NCBI GenBank assembly: GCA_025618425.1
Contig: CM046852.1
Location: 3,674,108 to 3,738,107 of the forward strand
DNA from: Heliocidaris tuberculata
Lineage: Eukaryota > Echinodermata > Echinoidea > Camarodonta > Echinometridae
DNA length: 64,000 nucleotides
Direction of reading: 5' to 3'
Positions 35,690-49,000 of this stretch are shown here, piece by piece. The first letter of the stretch is position 1, and the number at the start of each line of letters is the position of its first letter. The position numbers and the translations under genes were made by a program. The notes under the pieces are model-generated. The model was not told where the DNA came from, did no database searches, and saw nothing but the letters and a program-made list of their open reading frames with translations.

Positions 35690-36480
35690 AACAGGGAGAG
35701 CAGTGGTCTCTCAAGTGAGAGGAGCCGAGTTTGAAACAAGGTGGATGTAGATGTTCTCTGTAGGTTTCCATGGTGAGTGAGTATTCACAATTCACAATCA
35801 GAGGCCCGGAATGGCGAACACGGGCTCGCACAGTAACGGTACCCCACTCCGCACAACTGCATAAATACTCGCCGCACTGCAGTTTTCCTCGAGTTAATCT
35901 CCTGACGATGAACAGAGCACACTGTTCGAAACGCGTCGAGATAGATATACTCCTTTACCGAAAGAATACCATAGATCGGACACTCTCTTTCAGAACTACT
36001 CTACAGAGGAATACAAACAGTTCTTTTCAGAACTACTCTCTCCAAAGTTCCAAACTTCTGTGACCTACTCAGAACTTTCCTGATCTCGATCACTCTTTCT
36101 TCCTTTTTCTTCTTTCCTCTTTCCATTTCACTTCATTTTTGGTGTACAAACACCGAAAACAAAAACCAAAAATAGTCTTGTGTAAGTGTTTAATTTAATT
36201 TCATTTCATTTCCATCTCTTTCCTTTCCTTTCACTTCTCCTAAATTCCTCTAAACGCCCCATAAGTGGGTTATTTTTTCACGAAAGAATATATCAACAGC
36301 CTTTTCACAGAGGCTCCCACATGGTGTTACCGAAAACCTTCAATTGTGAAGGTGGATGTACTAGTGCCCTTTGGTAAGACATTAATCCCCACTACCAAGT
36401 CCCTTCAGAGGACTTAAAGCCATTGGTCCCCTGGTTGCTTAGAAGCATACACATGCTTTCTTAGCAGTCAGGTAAAATGT
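35690..36480 (+). mobile_element. tRNA-derived SINE interrupted by a 599-bp insert
   Basis: The SINE head (AGAGCAGTGGTCTC, GAGTTTGAAACAAG) lies before 35749 and its body (CCTTTGGTAAGACATTAATC, CTTAAAGCCATTGGTC, GGTTGCTTAGAAG) after 36360. The same family is intact at 44896-45100. The insert 35750-36348 is flanked by the direct repeat AAGGTGGATGTA (35738-35749, 36349-36360). Confidence 0.8.
35750..36348 (+). mobile_element. Retroelement-like insert with 12-bp target duplication
   Basis: A 599-bp non-coding insert in a SINE. At 35902-35934 it has CTGACGATGA, a perfect 6-bp stem GAACAG...CTGTTC, then CGAAACG. That layout recalls the hammerhead-type motif in Penelope-like retroelements, but the core is not a clean consensus. 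A 12-bp duplication fits target-primed insertion. Confidence 0.5.
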
Positions 36481-36659
36481 AGGATCTACCCTAACCTATA
36501 ACATCTAACCTAACATGTTCATTCATTAATAAGATTTCAGTACAAATTACATGTATATTAAACGTTAAAATTCAAAATTGAATAGATCTGTTTTCTTATT
36601 CCCTTCAAAGAAAATATTACTTAAATATTGTACAGAAACCTGAATTACAATGTCTCTAG

Positions 36660-36845
36660 AGTGGAAACTCGGTGTAATAAGGTCCTTGAGACCATCAAAA
36701 TTAACTTGTTATAGCAGGAATCTCGTTATATCAGGTTAAAAAAAACAACAGAATATAAAGAGCTTGGACCAGGAATAATACCTTGTTATATCAGGAATAT
36801 TGTTATATCAGACCTCATTATACTGATATTCCACTGTATTATTAC
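36660..36845. mobile_element. Small element with CAGTGGAAT ends (pogo/mariner-like)
   Basis: Text of the type CTTGTTATAGCAGGAATCTC and TTGTTATATCAGG recurs in direct and inverted form and ends in ATTCCACTGT. It resembles the outer element at 47768-48567. The left boundary is uncertain. Confidence 0.5.
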
Positions 36846-37312
36846 GTTGGTGATTGTATATATGCCAGATTACAGAACACTAAATGATGCCCAAGTGACT
36901 ATTTTCAGAGACTATACGAAATGTGATCACAAACTCTCTTTGTACAATACAAACAGAAATCAAACCAAGGTGCATTTACATTCTTCTTCTCTTATAAACT
37001 TCAGTTTTGCTGTTTGAGGGTTGCATCACTACGCAGATAGCCGATAGAATAAATGATAATCAAATCTCAAAGAAAAACAAAACCGATTGACTAAGAAACT
37101 ACAGAGAAAATACCTTTCCCTTTCGTTTTGTTCCCAAAAAAGACGTTATGGTTTCACAAAAGGTCACGTGACTCCATTACAGGATGGTGGAGCTTCATGA
37201 ATTTAAAGTCAGAAGATGCAAAGGATATCAGAGAGAGAGAGAGAGAAGTCATGAAGGGGTGTGGTGAGAAATAGGCTGTTTGAAAGATACTGTAAACTGA
37301 TGCACCAGTAAA

Positions 37313-37625
37313 GGGTATCAATCACCAAGATTTATGTTGCTCTATATCTTAGCGGTTCCATATTGCTTATATATAGAATATATGGGCTTCTCATAATACC
37401 TATAAACAGATACTCCAAGTTTCAATTCATTCTCAATAAACGTAAAGGTGGCTTGTAAGTAGACCAGTCGACATAGCCGATTTGGGTTCCGTGCGTATGC
37501 ACTTTATCCTTTATTTTCCTCATATTCTTTGACAATTAACCCGTAGAATGCCAGGTAAATTTTTTAAGGCTGATTTATATACATTCTAGCTGTACACAAT
37601 TAATTTTTTTAGGTGATTGGTACAC
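37313..37625. mobile_element. TIR element in the receptor B 3' flank
   Basis: The left end GGTATCAATCACCAAGAT and the right end AGGTGATTGGTACAC are of the same family as 15204-15575. It lies about 90 bases beyond the stop of receptor B, so it probably forms part of its 3' UTR. Confidence 0.65.
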
Positions 37626-37716
37626 ATTCATAACATTTTTGTTTATATCAATATTTTTTTACATGTTGTCTTTACCACTCTGAACCAGTATTATTTTACG
37701 AAGCTCTGGGAAGCCT

Positions 37717-38251
37717 CTACGGTGGTGATCGCGTTACTGTCTCAAGTCTGAATCCGCTTGAGCCCGAGTTGAAAACCAACCGTGCGTTTCTGCGGCCATT
37801 TCCTGCCATTAGCCTGCCTGAGCTGTTCTTAACTGTGGAGTCAGAAGTTGAGTTGGCCGCAGAGGGTGTCGCGAAAGATTTTGGTAGGCAGCAGCTGAAC
37901 TGTGAACGCCACAGCATGCGGACCTGTGGCTGCCGGACGCAGTACAGCATGAAGATGAAGTATCCTTGGAGAGAGTTAAGGATGGTGAAGATTCCTTGAA
38001 CGACTGCACTGGCTGGTTTTATGATGCTCAGGTAACCAACGGACCATGTCAAGCCAATAAGAATCAAAATGCAAACCGCGTTCTGGAAACGTCGAAGGCG
38101 CTGGCGCTTTTCCGTCTTGTCAACCTGTCTTCCTTTGACAGTTTTGTTCAGTCGCACAAGGACCCGAACAAAGATGACAACGTTGAAAATCATGACCATA
38201 CCAATTGGTATCAGCAGACCACCGATCAGAGGCCAGTATGCCGGGAAGCAA
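37717..38251 (-). CDS. Receptor B last exon: ECL2 Cys, TM5-TM7, tail
   Basis: 535 nt to the stop. It has [18 protein letters not shown], basic ICL3 identical to that of A ([19 protein letters not shown]), TM6 [19 protein letters not shown] and TM7 [15 protein letters not shown]. The tail runs on past A's stop ([27 protein letters not shown]) and ends at a TAG where A's post-stop sequence still reads SERLPRAS. Confidence 0.94.
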
Positions 38252-41200
38252 CTACAAGACAATACAAATAACCAAAGATCATTATTAACCTTCAATGGGA
38301 ATTTATTTCTCTAATTGGAAAATATGGTGCCAACATGATTGGATGTAATATACATGTGTTTTCATGATTCGGGAGAGGGTGAAAGAAAACAATTATGCTA
38401 CTTTGGAAGTATTGGAATATTTGAAATGATTATCAATGAAGATAATCTGAGATGCAACAACAATTGATGCTTCTTGTTCTGCAATTATCGTGAAAATAAG
38501 AGATGGAACTTACAAGTCTGTCTGAGCGTAGTACTGTCTTGATGCACCCGCTGTAATTCCAACTATCAACAAAGGACAACCTACAAAAAGAACAAAAGCA
38601 ATCTCAGTTTGAGTACTTCGAAGTCACAACTACAGAACAATTATCAACTAGTACAGGGATGTCGGCAGAATATTTCTTCAATAGTTTCAATGCTGAATAC
38701 ATGATAACATTCACAAATTTGTCTAGAACATAATATAAGGCCTTTTCTGTATAACAGAGGCATCAGAACGTCGGGCTCGGACAATGGAAGTCATTATTTA
38801 TGACACTGTGCATTGTTAAATGTCGGCAACCAAAGACTCTACAGATAAATGATGGAATCGAGAATTTATGGTTTACCCAGTGACCCCCCCCCCCCCAACC
38901 TGCTTTTTCGACGCCCTGTGTTAGCTGAAAGCTTACCCCATGCGATCAATGAAGCCTTCCTCATGAACAACGGCAAGTATGCACTGAAAACCCGCACAAA
39001 CAGATTATGCATGTTGTAGCCCTCTACGCCCATCCAAAAGATAGATGCCAGGACAAAATAGTGGAGGAATGCAGCCAGGATTGAACAAGGGAGAAGAGGG
39101 AGCTCTGCCACATCTCGTTCAGTGTCCAAAGATATCATGACGAGAAAGACGACGTAAAGTCCAAGTAAAGAAGTGGAGAGGGACAACAGGATCTGGTTGG
39201 GTTTGCGGTCAAGAAGTTTCCTAGAAAATGTAGATAACAAGAACAACAATAAAAGGATAAAAAAGAAACCAACAGAGTGGATTGTTATAGTCAATAGGTA
39301 CATGTATATGAGGCATGATTTTCCTTTCCTTCTTGAACTGGTAATGAAAGCAAATTTTGTATAATACAAAATAATCGTGACAGTGTTGTAATCAATCAAT
39401 ATCGCAACATGAAACTTACATGAATCTTGACTAATCAGAGAATTCATGTCCAAGTTTCTTACACGTGAAAAAGATGTGCATTTGAATACAACCAAAAAAA
39501 AAAATTAAAAAGGAAAAAATAGCTGTTTAACCTCCGCAGTATATGCCTTTAATTAATATTCAATATTTCTTGAAGTAATTTCTTTCCCATTTTCTGAGGT
39601 GTAGATAATGCAACTTTCCTACATCTACACTGCAGGAATTAAAAGACATAATTGGAATGCAATGTATGAATATCTTGTCTTGTCATGTCTTCTTATATCG
39701 AAATGAAGAGCAGTTTGTCTGTTGTATGGAAACTAAGTTGGTTGCATGATGAGTAGTACTCACTTGTTTGTAGAGTATGTGAGGATTGTTACGACAAGGC
39801 CCCATATGGACATACAGCAGCCCACATAACTGATAATCTCAAGGATGAAATCTTCTTGAACTGATAATGCTTTTCCGCCATAGATATCCTGTAAGAGGAA
39901 GAGAAAGAATGCTCCAAGATGACAAGAAGGTGCTCGATCAAGGTAGTACCTTTAATGAAAAATCTTTTTCGTTATCGGACAAATGTGACCAGCCTTAATA
40001 CAAGCCCAAAATGAGAGATTGAAGCAAGTGTAAACTGATGCGACAAACACAGAATGTAAATGTATGTGCAAACCATGACATACCTGCTAAGATGTTTACA
40101 TCTTTAAGAACAATTAGTGCTGCCAGGACGATATAGGGCTAGCAAACAAACTGGTTGTTCGCTGTGCAAGAACCTAATCGAACATGTTATGGTTTCAGAC
40201 AAAGATAAAGGATTATAAAGGAATATTAAAGAGGGGAAAAATCAAGGGGTAAAAAAGAAGAAGATTTATACATGTAATCTATGGCCAGAATTCATAAAGG
40301 AGGGTTATCTTCACCCATGGTTCAAACCTCCATAATCGTAGTAGTACGCTCTTTCATGGGCCTCGTGTCCCATGAAAAGAGCACTAAACGCTTATCATTT
40401 AGTCCACAATAGAGTTTTAGGCCATGGTTTAGACTATGGGTTAAATTGAAACCTCCCTCGTGAATTCGGGCTTATGTCATTCCTTCAGTAAAATCATGGT
40501 CACTGCTTTAGTAAAATAGCATGAATTTGTGATGAAGGATTAAAATCCAGGGTGCAATATGACAAAAGTTACAGTCTTGAGTTTTAATATATCAGGAGTT
40601 TAAAGACAAACCATTAGAATTCCGAAGTTGGTGAGGTGATTACACTCGCATTCGATCCTGTCTGAGCTGTCATTACTCATCTTGATACATCCTTGTTGAG
40701 ACCACGCATTCTCATTGAAGTCCCAAAACACACACTGGGCATCTGTCCCTTTCTAAAAAAATGAAGACAAAACAGAATGCTATGAAATTACCAGAATACA
40801 ATAATACAGATTATATCGAAATAACAATAGCATTTTATTTCATTCTCTCTCTCTCTGTATCACTCTATATGTATCTTGATGGACTCCACCTCCATTAATC
40901 CTACTATCTATTCATTTCCATTTTGAGCATTCTCTGTACTATTCTTATCTTGTTATATTTGCTTTGACACGGGTACTTACTAGATTTAAAGGAGTAAAAG
41001 ATACCCTCACAGGTTCGCTCAAATTCTTCACTTTCTCGTTATTGATAGATGCCGATATAATCCTTGAATTCACAGTTCGATTAAATCCAGTCCTATTCTG
41101 GTTGAACTCTCGTAACCCCTCATCCTGGAACAGAGATGGCACCCTGTACGTGGTGATAACGAGACGGACACTACGTCCAGAAAACCTATCTGCTAGACCA

Positions 41201-44200
41201 GCTGGAACGAAGAGTGTAGCCTGTGCCTGGCTGGCCTCTGTTCCTTGCGTCAGGTCACCTTCGTTCACCTTGAAGTCTTCGTCAGAGATGGTTTCCCCGT
41301 CATTGGTTACAGACATGAAGGCAGTGTATCCCTGAGTGATGTCATCAGCAGTCACATCGAATACCTGAAACAGATACACCAGAGGAAAATAATTTAAGCT
41401 CATTTCTTGAAATAAAAGTATTGGATATGGTGTTGTGTGTCAAGGGTCTATTAAAGCGGTAAGTGCATGTTCAGAAAGTCGATCAAAGACTCAAAGTAGT
41501 TTCAGTGTAACGCTTCTTTGGATGGACTTTGTATTTATAAGAGCTAGCGATTCTTCCATTTATAAAAGGTATATAGTAATATATCATTTAACACAACGCT
41601 TTAATATTTTAGCATCTGTTGAAAGTGATGTTCTTTAAATATTTCATGTTTTGTTCTTGTAAACATGATAGATGTGAGTAATTTCAGCACTAGTGTCTTT
41701 AGGCTCGACATTTATCTACATATGCCACATTTGACCCAGGTGAGGTAAATGGATACCTGGCTGAATTAATTCCTTGAAATGCTGGAGCGCCGTAAGTGCA
41801 GCCATGCTTAAGCCAGGAGTGTCAAGTCTGACAGACATGTGCGCTATACAAGAACCCACTATCATTATTATTATTATCATTTCCTTTTAAAAGCACATCA
41901 TTCTTTTATACATGTATCTTTGATTTTCAGAAGTAATGTAGCTATGAGTAAATTTGATTTAGGTACCATCGAAAGGTCAAAGAGTTGATCATTATTGTGT
42001 GTAAATCATCGCTTCGAAATATGATCTCTATGAATGCAGGGGCGGATCCGGAGGGGGGGGGGCGAATCGGCCGTGTCCCCCCCCCCCCCCCCCCTTTGAA
42101 GGCTGTCCAGAGGGGGGCCGAATCTGATCTTTTTTTTTTTTTTTTTTTTTTTTTTTGCTTGTCAGAGAATTCTGGAGGACAACTGCATGGACCCCCAAAA
42201 AATCTGATAACCTTTTTTTTTTTTTCTTCTTTTTTCTTTTTTACAAAATCCTGGATCCGTCCCTGGAATGTCAAGGCAGAAAGTAATATCTTAATCAATA
42301 GGCACACTGGTAAAAAATCATGGCATGGGACTTTCTTTTTCTCTCTCTAAAACAATTGGAGATTATGCTCCTGAGTTATTTCATGACATGTCATATGTAG
42401 GGTTATGGTTGGAAATGGGGTTTAGATTGTGCTTAGGTTTAAAGCTCATAGACAGTCTCGGTAGCAAAAATCATACTGGCAAGAAACTTATCTAACATAG
42501 TCATATACTATTCTCCTTTTATCATAAGACACATGTACGAGATTATTTAACATTCCATTCACGATTTCGAACAAATTTTAGTGTAAATATCTGTAAGAAA
42601 CGCTTGGTAACGGCTTTTCATCACTGCCTCACGCTGAGACCATATCCACCCGAAGGTTCCCCACACAATAAACCCAGCGCTTCGCACTATGTGTAGCGTA
42701 TTCTATAACACACAGCAATCCTCGTGTGAGTAATGTGTGTGGCCGTTGTTCGAATTTACATCCCCTCTTTTTTGGGCCAGGGATTTTTATTCTTTTCACC
42801 TCTAATTCGATAAATATTTCACTTGAGGAGGAAAAAACTTCACAGCATCTTAGTTATGTTAGTACCCTGCTATTTATTAAGTAAAATCAAAGAAATCTCA
42901 CGAAAAGTTTTTGAGGGCTTCCCAAATCTAATACCTTTAAGGTTTTGGTTAGGTAAAGTGTTAAGTCCAGGGTTCAAGTAAGGAATTTGGTTAGTGTAGA
43001 AAATCTACTGTGGGGCAATTTTCACCATCATGAATAACCCTCTTTCTATTCTACCTCAGCAGCGACGTTAGTCTCTACAAAGCGACTACTGCCATTCTCC
43101 ACTTCCACCACAGCTAGCTGTGCTTCGAGAGCCAGGACCACACGACTAGGGGCACTATTCATTTCCTCTGCCGTCTCTAACTGCTCATCTGGTAAGGCTG
43201 CAATGTTGTCAGCAATTTTCACTACATATTCAGTCACCTGTAGTTCCAGAAATGAAACAAAAAAATGAATTGGGTTCATGGCATAATTTGTTGTGCTTGT
43301 GTCCTTGTTAAGAGGGTTTTTTTATCTCAATTTTCTTTGTGTTTGTTATCTAATTTTTATCTGAGTTTTAGGCCTACAATATTCAATCCAGTTTATCCAA
43401 TAGCAGCTTACTGTCAAGAACTAAGACTCTAAGAGTCCTTTGTATTACACGTTTAATTACCCAAATCCAGATTTATTATTGTTATTATAATTCTGTATAT
43501 AAAACTAATAACAGTATTTATTTGAATAACAATAAAGTAGTAAATTATTATTTCAATTATGGAACGCCGGAATAGGAGTTTATTCTATAAATGAATAACA
43601 TTGCCATTCAGTAATGATCGTCACATAGTAGATAAGTAATGCCCACCTTTACATCAGTAGAATTCACTCCAGTGATGCCCTCAAGAAGTTCTACCACCAT
43701 GTTCAGACCTCCTTGAGAGATGTTCTGGGCCATGGCTGTGACATCTGCCAACTCTTCTGCAATAACTGCTGCATTACCCGCTGTGACTTCCACCTGCAAT
43801 ATCAAAGTTAAGTATTAAAGAACATACCTCTCAAATTGAGAGGTGGGTTATCGATAGGTGCGTTTATAATCCTCCTTTTCAGGCCAGAATCAGGGTTTTG
43901 TACGCCTTTAGATCAAAACACGGTTGTGTCAGGAGCATTTTTGGTCACAGGAACACGGTTTCATAACACAGTTTCAAAACTGACAGAGAGAATTGTGCGA
44001 ATCCAGTGGCAAAACTCGACCTTGCCTGGAGAAAAGAGCTATAAACAGGGTACAATGAAACAGCATGTCAAAAACTGTGTTTCATAACTGTGTTTCAAAA
44101 CGTTGATTCTGCTTTCGTAATTGAGCTGTGAACGCACCCTTATGTAAGAAAATTATAGCATAATACACGAGGGGAATATAATAAAATGGCCACTAGTTTG

Positions 44201-46052
44201 GGAAACCTTTACCCCCAAAAAATTAGAAACACGTTGATATTTCGAAATCAGATGTAATATTTACTTTGGGTATTCTGTACGCTTTTTCCAGAGACTGGGA
44301 TATATTCAAGAACTATAATGAAACTTTCCGTTTCAAGGGTTGAATCACAGAATAATTACCGACGAATAACAGGGAACATGGATTGACCTTAATGTTATCA
44401 CAAAAAGAATGCTTCCGCCACTGAAAATTTTAGTGTGAATGTCAAAAACTTGATTTCAAAATGTCGAAATCTCTGTAGTATGATGAACCTAAAATTTAAG
44501 AATATACTGACGTTTTCCAAGGCCAGAAGAATTTCTTCAGCTGTCAGGTTCATTCCGCAGTTCGTCTCTGGTATAACCCAATTACATGGACGGATATAAT
44601 CTCCTTCACAGATAGCTTCTATTGGCTGACCTCCTGCGGAAACAAAATATTGACATTTACCTTCAGAAATATTAACAAAAACATAATCAAAGGCAACAAC
44701 CATTTCGCAAATCGTTCTATCGTACTGGCACTGACGTTACTAGTTTCTCTACAGTTGTCTACTCACATACGATACTGTACCCTGCAGAATTTCCTATACA
44801 GTTATGTGCTGCTTTAGTTTTGAAAATTTTACCAGAAATTAAGAAATGATTATGATGGTCGGCATCAATTGGCTGTTCATACATTTATTTACAAGATGAG
44901 GCGCGATGGCTCAGTGGTAGAGCAGTGGTCTCGTAACCTTGAGGATCCGGGTTCAAAACCAAGTCGATGTCATGTACCCTTTGCTAAGGCATTAATTCTC
45001 ATTACCAAATCACTTGGATGGGACTTAAAGCCGTAGGTCGCCTGGTTGCTTACTGATAACCTTACAATACTTTCTTAGCAGTAAGATAAAATAAACCATC
45101 AGCAAGCTTCTGTAGAAAGTTTTTGATGAAGATCTTGCCTCACCTTTCTCTGTATAGTAGGGACAGGTGGTGTTCGTGGAGTTAGCTCTACCGTTGATGG
45201 CGCCATTTTCAAACATGGCTACCGAACCGTAATCTGTCATGGCGGTTCCCGCGGGACAAGTCACTTTAAAACAACCGTATGGATGAAAAAAGTGATGATT
45301 TTCAGCGGGGAATTTTCGACACATGTTTACCTTTTCATTAATTTCACTTCATTTCATTTGGTCAATAGGCCTTAAAGGCCAAGTCCACACTAATATCAAG
45401 TTGATTTGAATTTTAAAATTAAACAAGCATAACAGTGAAAATTTCACTGAAATCGGATGTAAAATTTTAAAAAAAAATATTTTTTTGAAGTTTTGCATTA
45501 TTTCATGAAACAGTGATATGCATAACATGGGCAGTATGTAAATGAGTGAACCGATGTCACACACTCACTTTTCCCTATGTGCTTTATCATATGAAATATC
45601 ATATATTTCAATTTTTTGCTTCAATAATGTAAAACATGGTTTGACTCCTTATGGAACATGTAAAATCATCATTAATGTAACTTATTTTGATACAAGAGAG
45701 AGATTCTTTATTATCACATCCTTAAAAATTGAAATATTTGAAATTTCATATAATAAAATACATAAGGAAAAGTGAGTGTGTGACATCATTGGTTCACTCA
45801 TTTGCATACCACCCATGTTATGCACATCTCTGTTTCATAAAATAATGCAAAACTTCAAAATGCCGCAACTTTCTTTATTTTACATGCGATTTCAGTGAAA
45901 TTTTCACTGTTATGCTTGTTTAATTTTACTCTATTTATCCAAATCAACTTCATATTAGTGTGGACTTGACCTTTCAGCATGTTAGGGGGAAAATATGCCC
46001 CAATTTTTAGGGGCCGACTGACAACCCATCCTGACGGAAAATTATGTTGTTG

Positions 46053-46083
<31 letters not shown>

Positions 46084-49000
46084 GTAATTGTATAGTCATA
46101 CACCTTCCTTCTGAAAAAGTTTGGTGCATATGTAAGATGGGTTGAAATCGACCCGACTCGGGGCCTCTTTTGGGGGCACTGGAGCCAAACCTGGCGGCTT
46201 TGTTCGGGCTGACAAGTTTTTTTTTCTTCTGAATTATATGGATGGTCTAAGTAACTTTAAGGGGTCAAATCTCATATGTAAAATGGGGTGACTATTTCGG
46301 GACAGGCTCACAGACTAGTATATCGATCGAGGTTACAAATATAAAAACAGTAAAATATTTCCAATAGAACTGGGCCTCCAAGATAAGCAAAATGCGAAAG
46401 CTTGACGACTTGTAAGTCCTAAAGCCCGGCTTAAAAATCGTATACCGTACTCTGTCAAATATACTACATTTGGTTTTGCTGAAATTATAAGAGTTATAAA
46501 CACGTATTGATATGTGTTTTTCTAGATGGTGGATACTTCATTTTAGATTAGAGTGAATAGCTCATTCTAAAGTCCGGCTCACACGAAGCGTCATTTATAT
46601 TGCGTTAGTACCTGTCCTAATCAAGTCTGTGAAGGCAACACGCCAGTTCATGTTAAAAGTATTGTTTGCACTCTTCATTTTTCAATCACTTTTTAAACGA
46701 TAGCACTCTTCCATGACGCGCAAAAGACCGTACACATTAAGTCACTGACGCGGTCCTTACGTCAGCAAATGACGCCTCGTTTGAGCTGGGCTTAATTATT
46801 GATGTTATTGGACCGTGTCGCGTCATTTGTACGATCTTTTGCGCATCATGAAAGAGTGATCTCGTTTAACACGTGATTGAAAAATGAACCGTGCAAACAA
46901 TACTTCTAATGACTGACGTAAGGGTTAACTGTCTCCACAGATTCTACACTGCAAACACCAGGGTGCTAATTTAACACCATATCGGTATCTATATTGGGCT
47001 ACACCAGACAAGTGTTAAAATAACACCAGTTTCGAATCAAACTGGCGTTGTTTAAAAAACTTACTGGAGTTGTTTTAACGCTTATTTGGTGAAGACCAAT
47101 ATCAAACTGGTATTGTTTTAACACTTATCTGGTGTAGCCCAATATTAATACCGAGATGGTGTTAAATTAACACCCTAGTTTTTGCACTGTATTAGCGCAT
47201 GTAACATGTGTAATTCAGCTATCGAAATGACACCTTGCGGGAGTCAAGCCTCATGAAGGACTTAATATGATATGGTAAGGGTTTATCAATTACATACATT
47301 AAAATTGCTCATCTACATGTTTATTTCGGATGTTTGATAATTAATTGGTCTGAATGGTGCACAAACATTCTTCAAACTGCATTATAGCTTTCGAAGACGT
47401 GAACACCTCTTTTTAGTTTTATTCAGGCTGTCTTTCAGGAAATTGTATTACCATCTTAATAAAACATTTATGTAAAATACGCAATAAATGTCAGCATTCA
47501 CCTGTACTAAATGTTCGAATGGAGGCAGGGTCCATGTAGTCAGCATCTGCTTCGGCAATATCAATCAAGGTAGCATGGATTATGGACAGGTGTTCAAGAT
47601 TTTGAACTGTACTTCTATTGAGCACATCTACGCTAACATAGAATTCTGCAATCACGCTCCCTGCAGTGAAGCTCTTAACTACTACTGACACAGTCTCTTC
47701 AAAGCGAGCCTGCAGAGGCGTTCGGATCTGAAATCAACGCAGAACGTATGACACAAAACAAAATTGACAGTTGAACCTCGTTATAAAGAACACTGTTATA
47801 ACAAACTCTCTTTATGACAAGGACCCCTTTCACACTCACTTCGTTGGAGCGGTCTAACTAAGAACGGTTTCTCAGGAGCGGTTCTGAGGTGAGTGTGAAT
47901 GCTAAAGTGGTCCAGGAAGCGTTCTTCTGGAGCGCTCCAGAAGACCATCTCGGGAGGTGGTCTTGAGGAACGGTTCTTTAGTTAGACCGCTCTAACGTGC
48001 AGTGTGAAAGCGAAAGCGATCCTATTAAAAAAAGCGTACTTCAACCGGAAGTTAGTGTGTGTGTTGCCGGGAAATCTCGTGTGATTTTCGTTGCTTTTCC
48101 TATAAGTGCAGGCCATCGCTGCATGATAGAATGATGAAAAGAAAGAAACATAAGAAAAGATAGAAAGAGGAATTTATAGAATGATAAAAACAAAGAATAA
48201 CAAAAGAAAACAAGGAAAGATATAAAGATAAATGCATCAGGCCGGCAGTATACGGTTTGAATTCCGCGCGAAAAAATTGACCCGCTGACCTGAGCTGCCA
48301 TAGCAACAAAACCACTTTGATTCGTTGAGCGATTTGAGACATAAAAAATGCGCGGAGTGTTAAAGCAATCAAACCGTTCTCCAAGAACCGTTCCTCTAGA
48401 GCGGTCTAACTTGGAGCGGTCTAACAGGGAGTGTGAAAGGGGTCAAGGTCATTTTGCTGGTCCCTCTTCTTTGTATTCTATTGTTTTTAGCCCTGATATA
48501 ACAAGGTTTCGATATAAAGAGGTCATTGCCTTTGTCTATAAAGGAGTTTGTTATAGAGGTTCCACTGTACACACAGTGGCGTAGCCACAATGGGGGGGGG
48601 GGGGGCTCCATAAACAAAGGGAGAAAAAAGAAAAAGAGAAATGGTAGAAAACGGAAGAACAAGAAAGAGGTGGAAGGCAATACGAAAAGATTATGACCCC
48701 ATTTTAGACGTCCCCTGCACTCAATGGCCATATTCTTTTGTTTAATCAAATTTACCCCAACCTCCAATAACACTAATGCCCCCTCAACGATAGGTTAACT
48801 ATAGGACACGTCCATACAGATATCAAAGCACGATACCCCACATTTAGAAATTATGGTGTAGAAAATTTCTACAGAAATCAGGTAAACATAATACGATTAT
48901 CAAAATTTTCACCCACAGAAAAATTATCTCCCCCTCCCCACCTACACACACGAAGTAATGATGTAGATGGAAATAGATTGAATCATGAGAAAGACAAAAA

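Larger units (their letters stand above)
32742..37716. other. Intergenic gap between the two convergent genes
   Basis: No coding exon was seen. It contains small TIR elements, an inverted-end element at about 33488-33634, a LINE-like 3' end with GGAATAAAGAATCTTTAA near 34583, a degenerate tandem repeat at 35215-35470, and a SINE interrupted by another insert (35690-36480). A possible poly(A) signal of receptor B on the - strand is at 37515-37510, inside a MITE. Confidence 0.7.

Noticed and set aside
41985..42350. 121-codon frames on both strands
   Set aside because: They translate T and C homopolymers in a transposon-like element.
44896..44970. A functional tRNA gene
   Set aside because: A- and B-box-like sequences are followed by a SINE body, and I see no acceptor-stem pairing. 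A second copy of the body occurs at 36361-36480.
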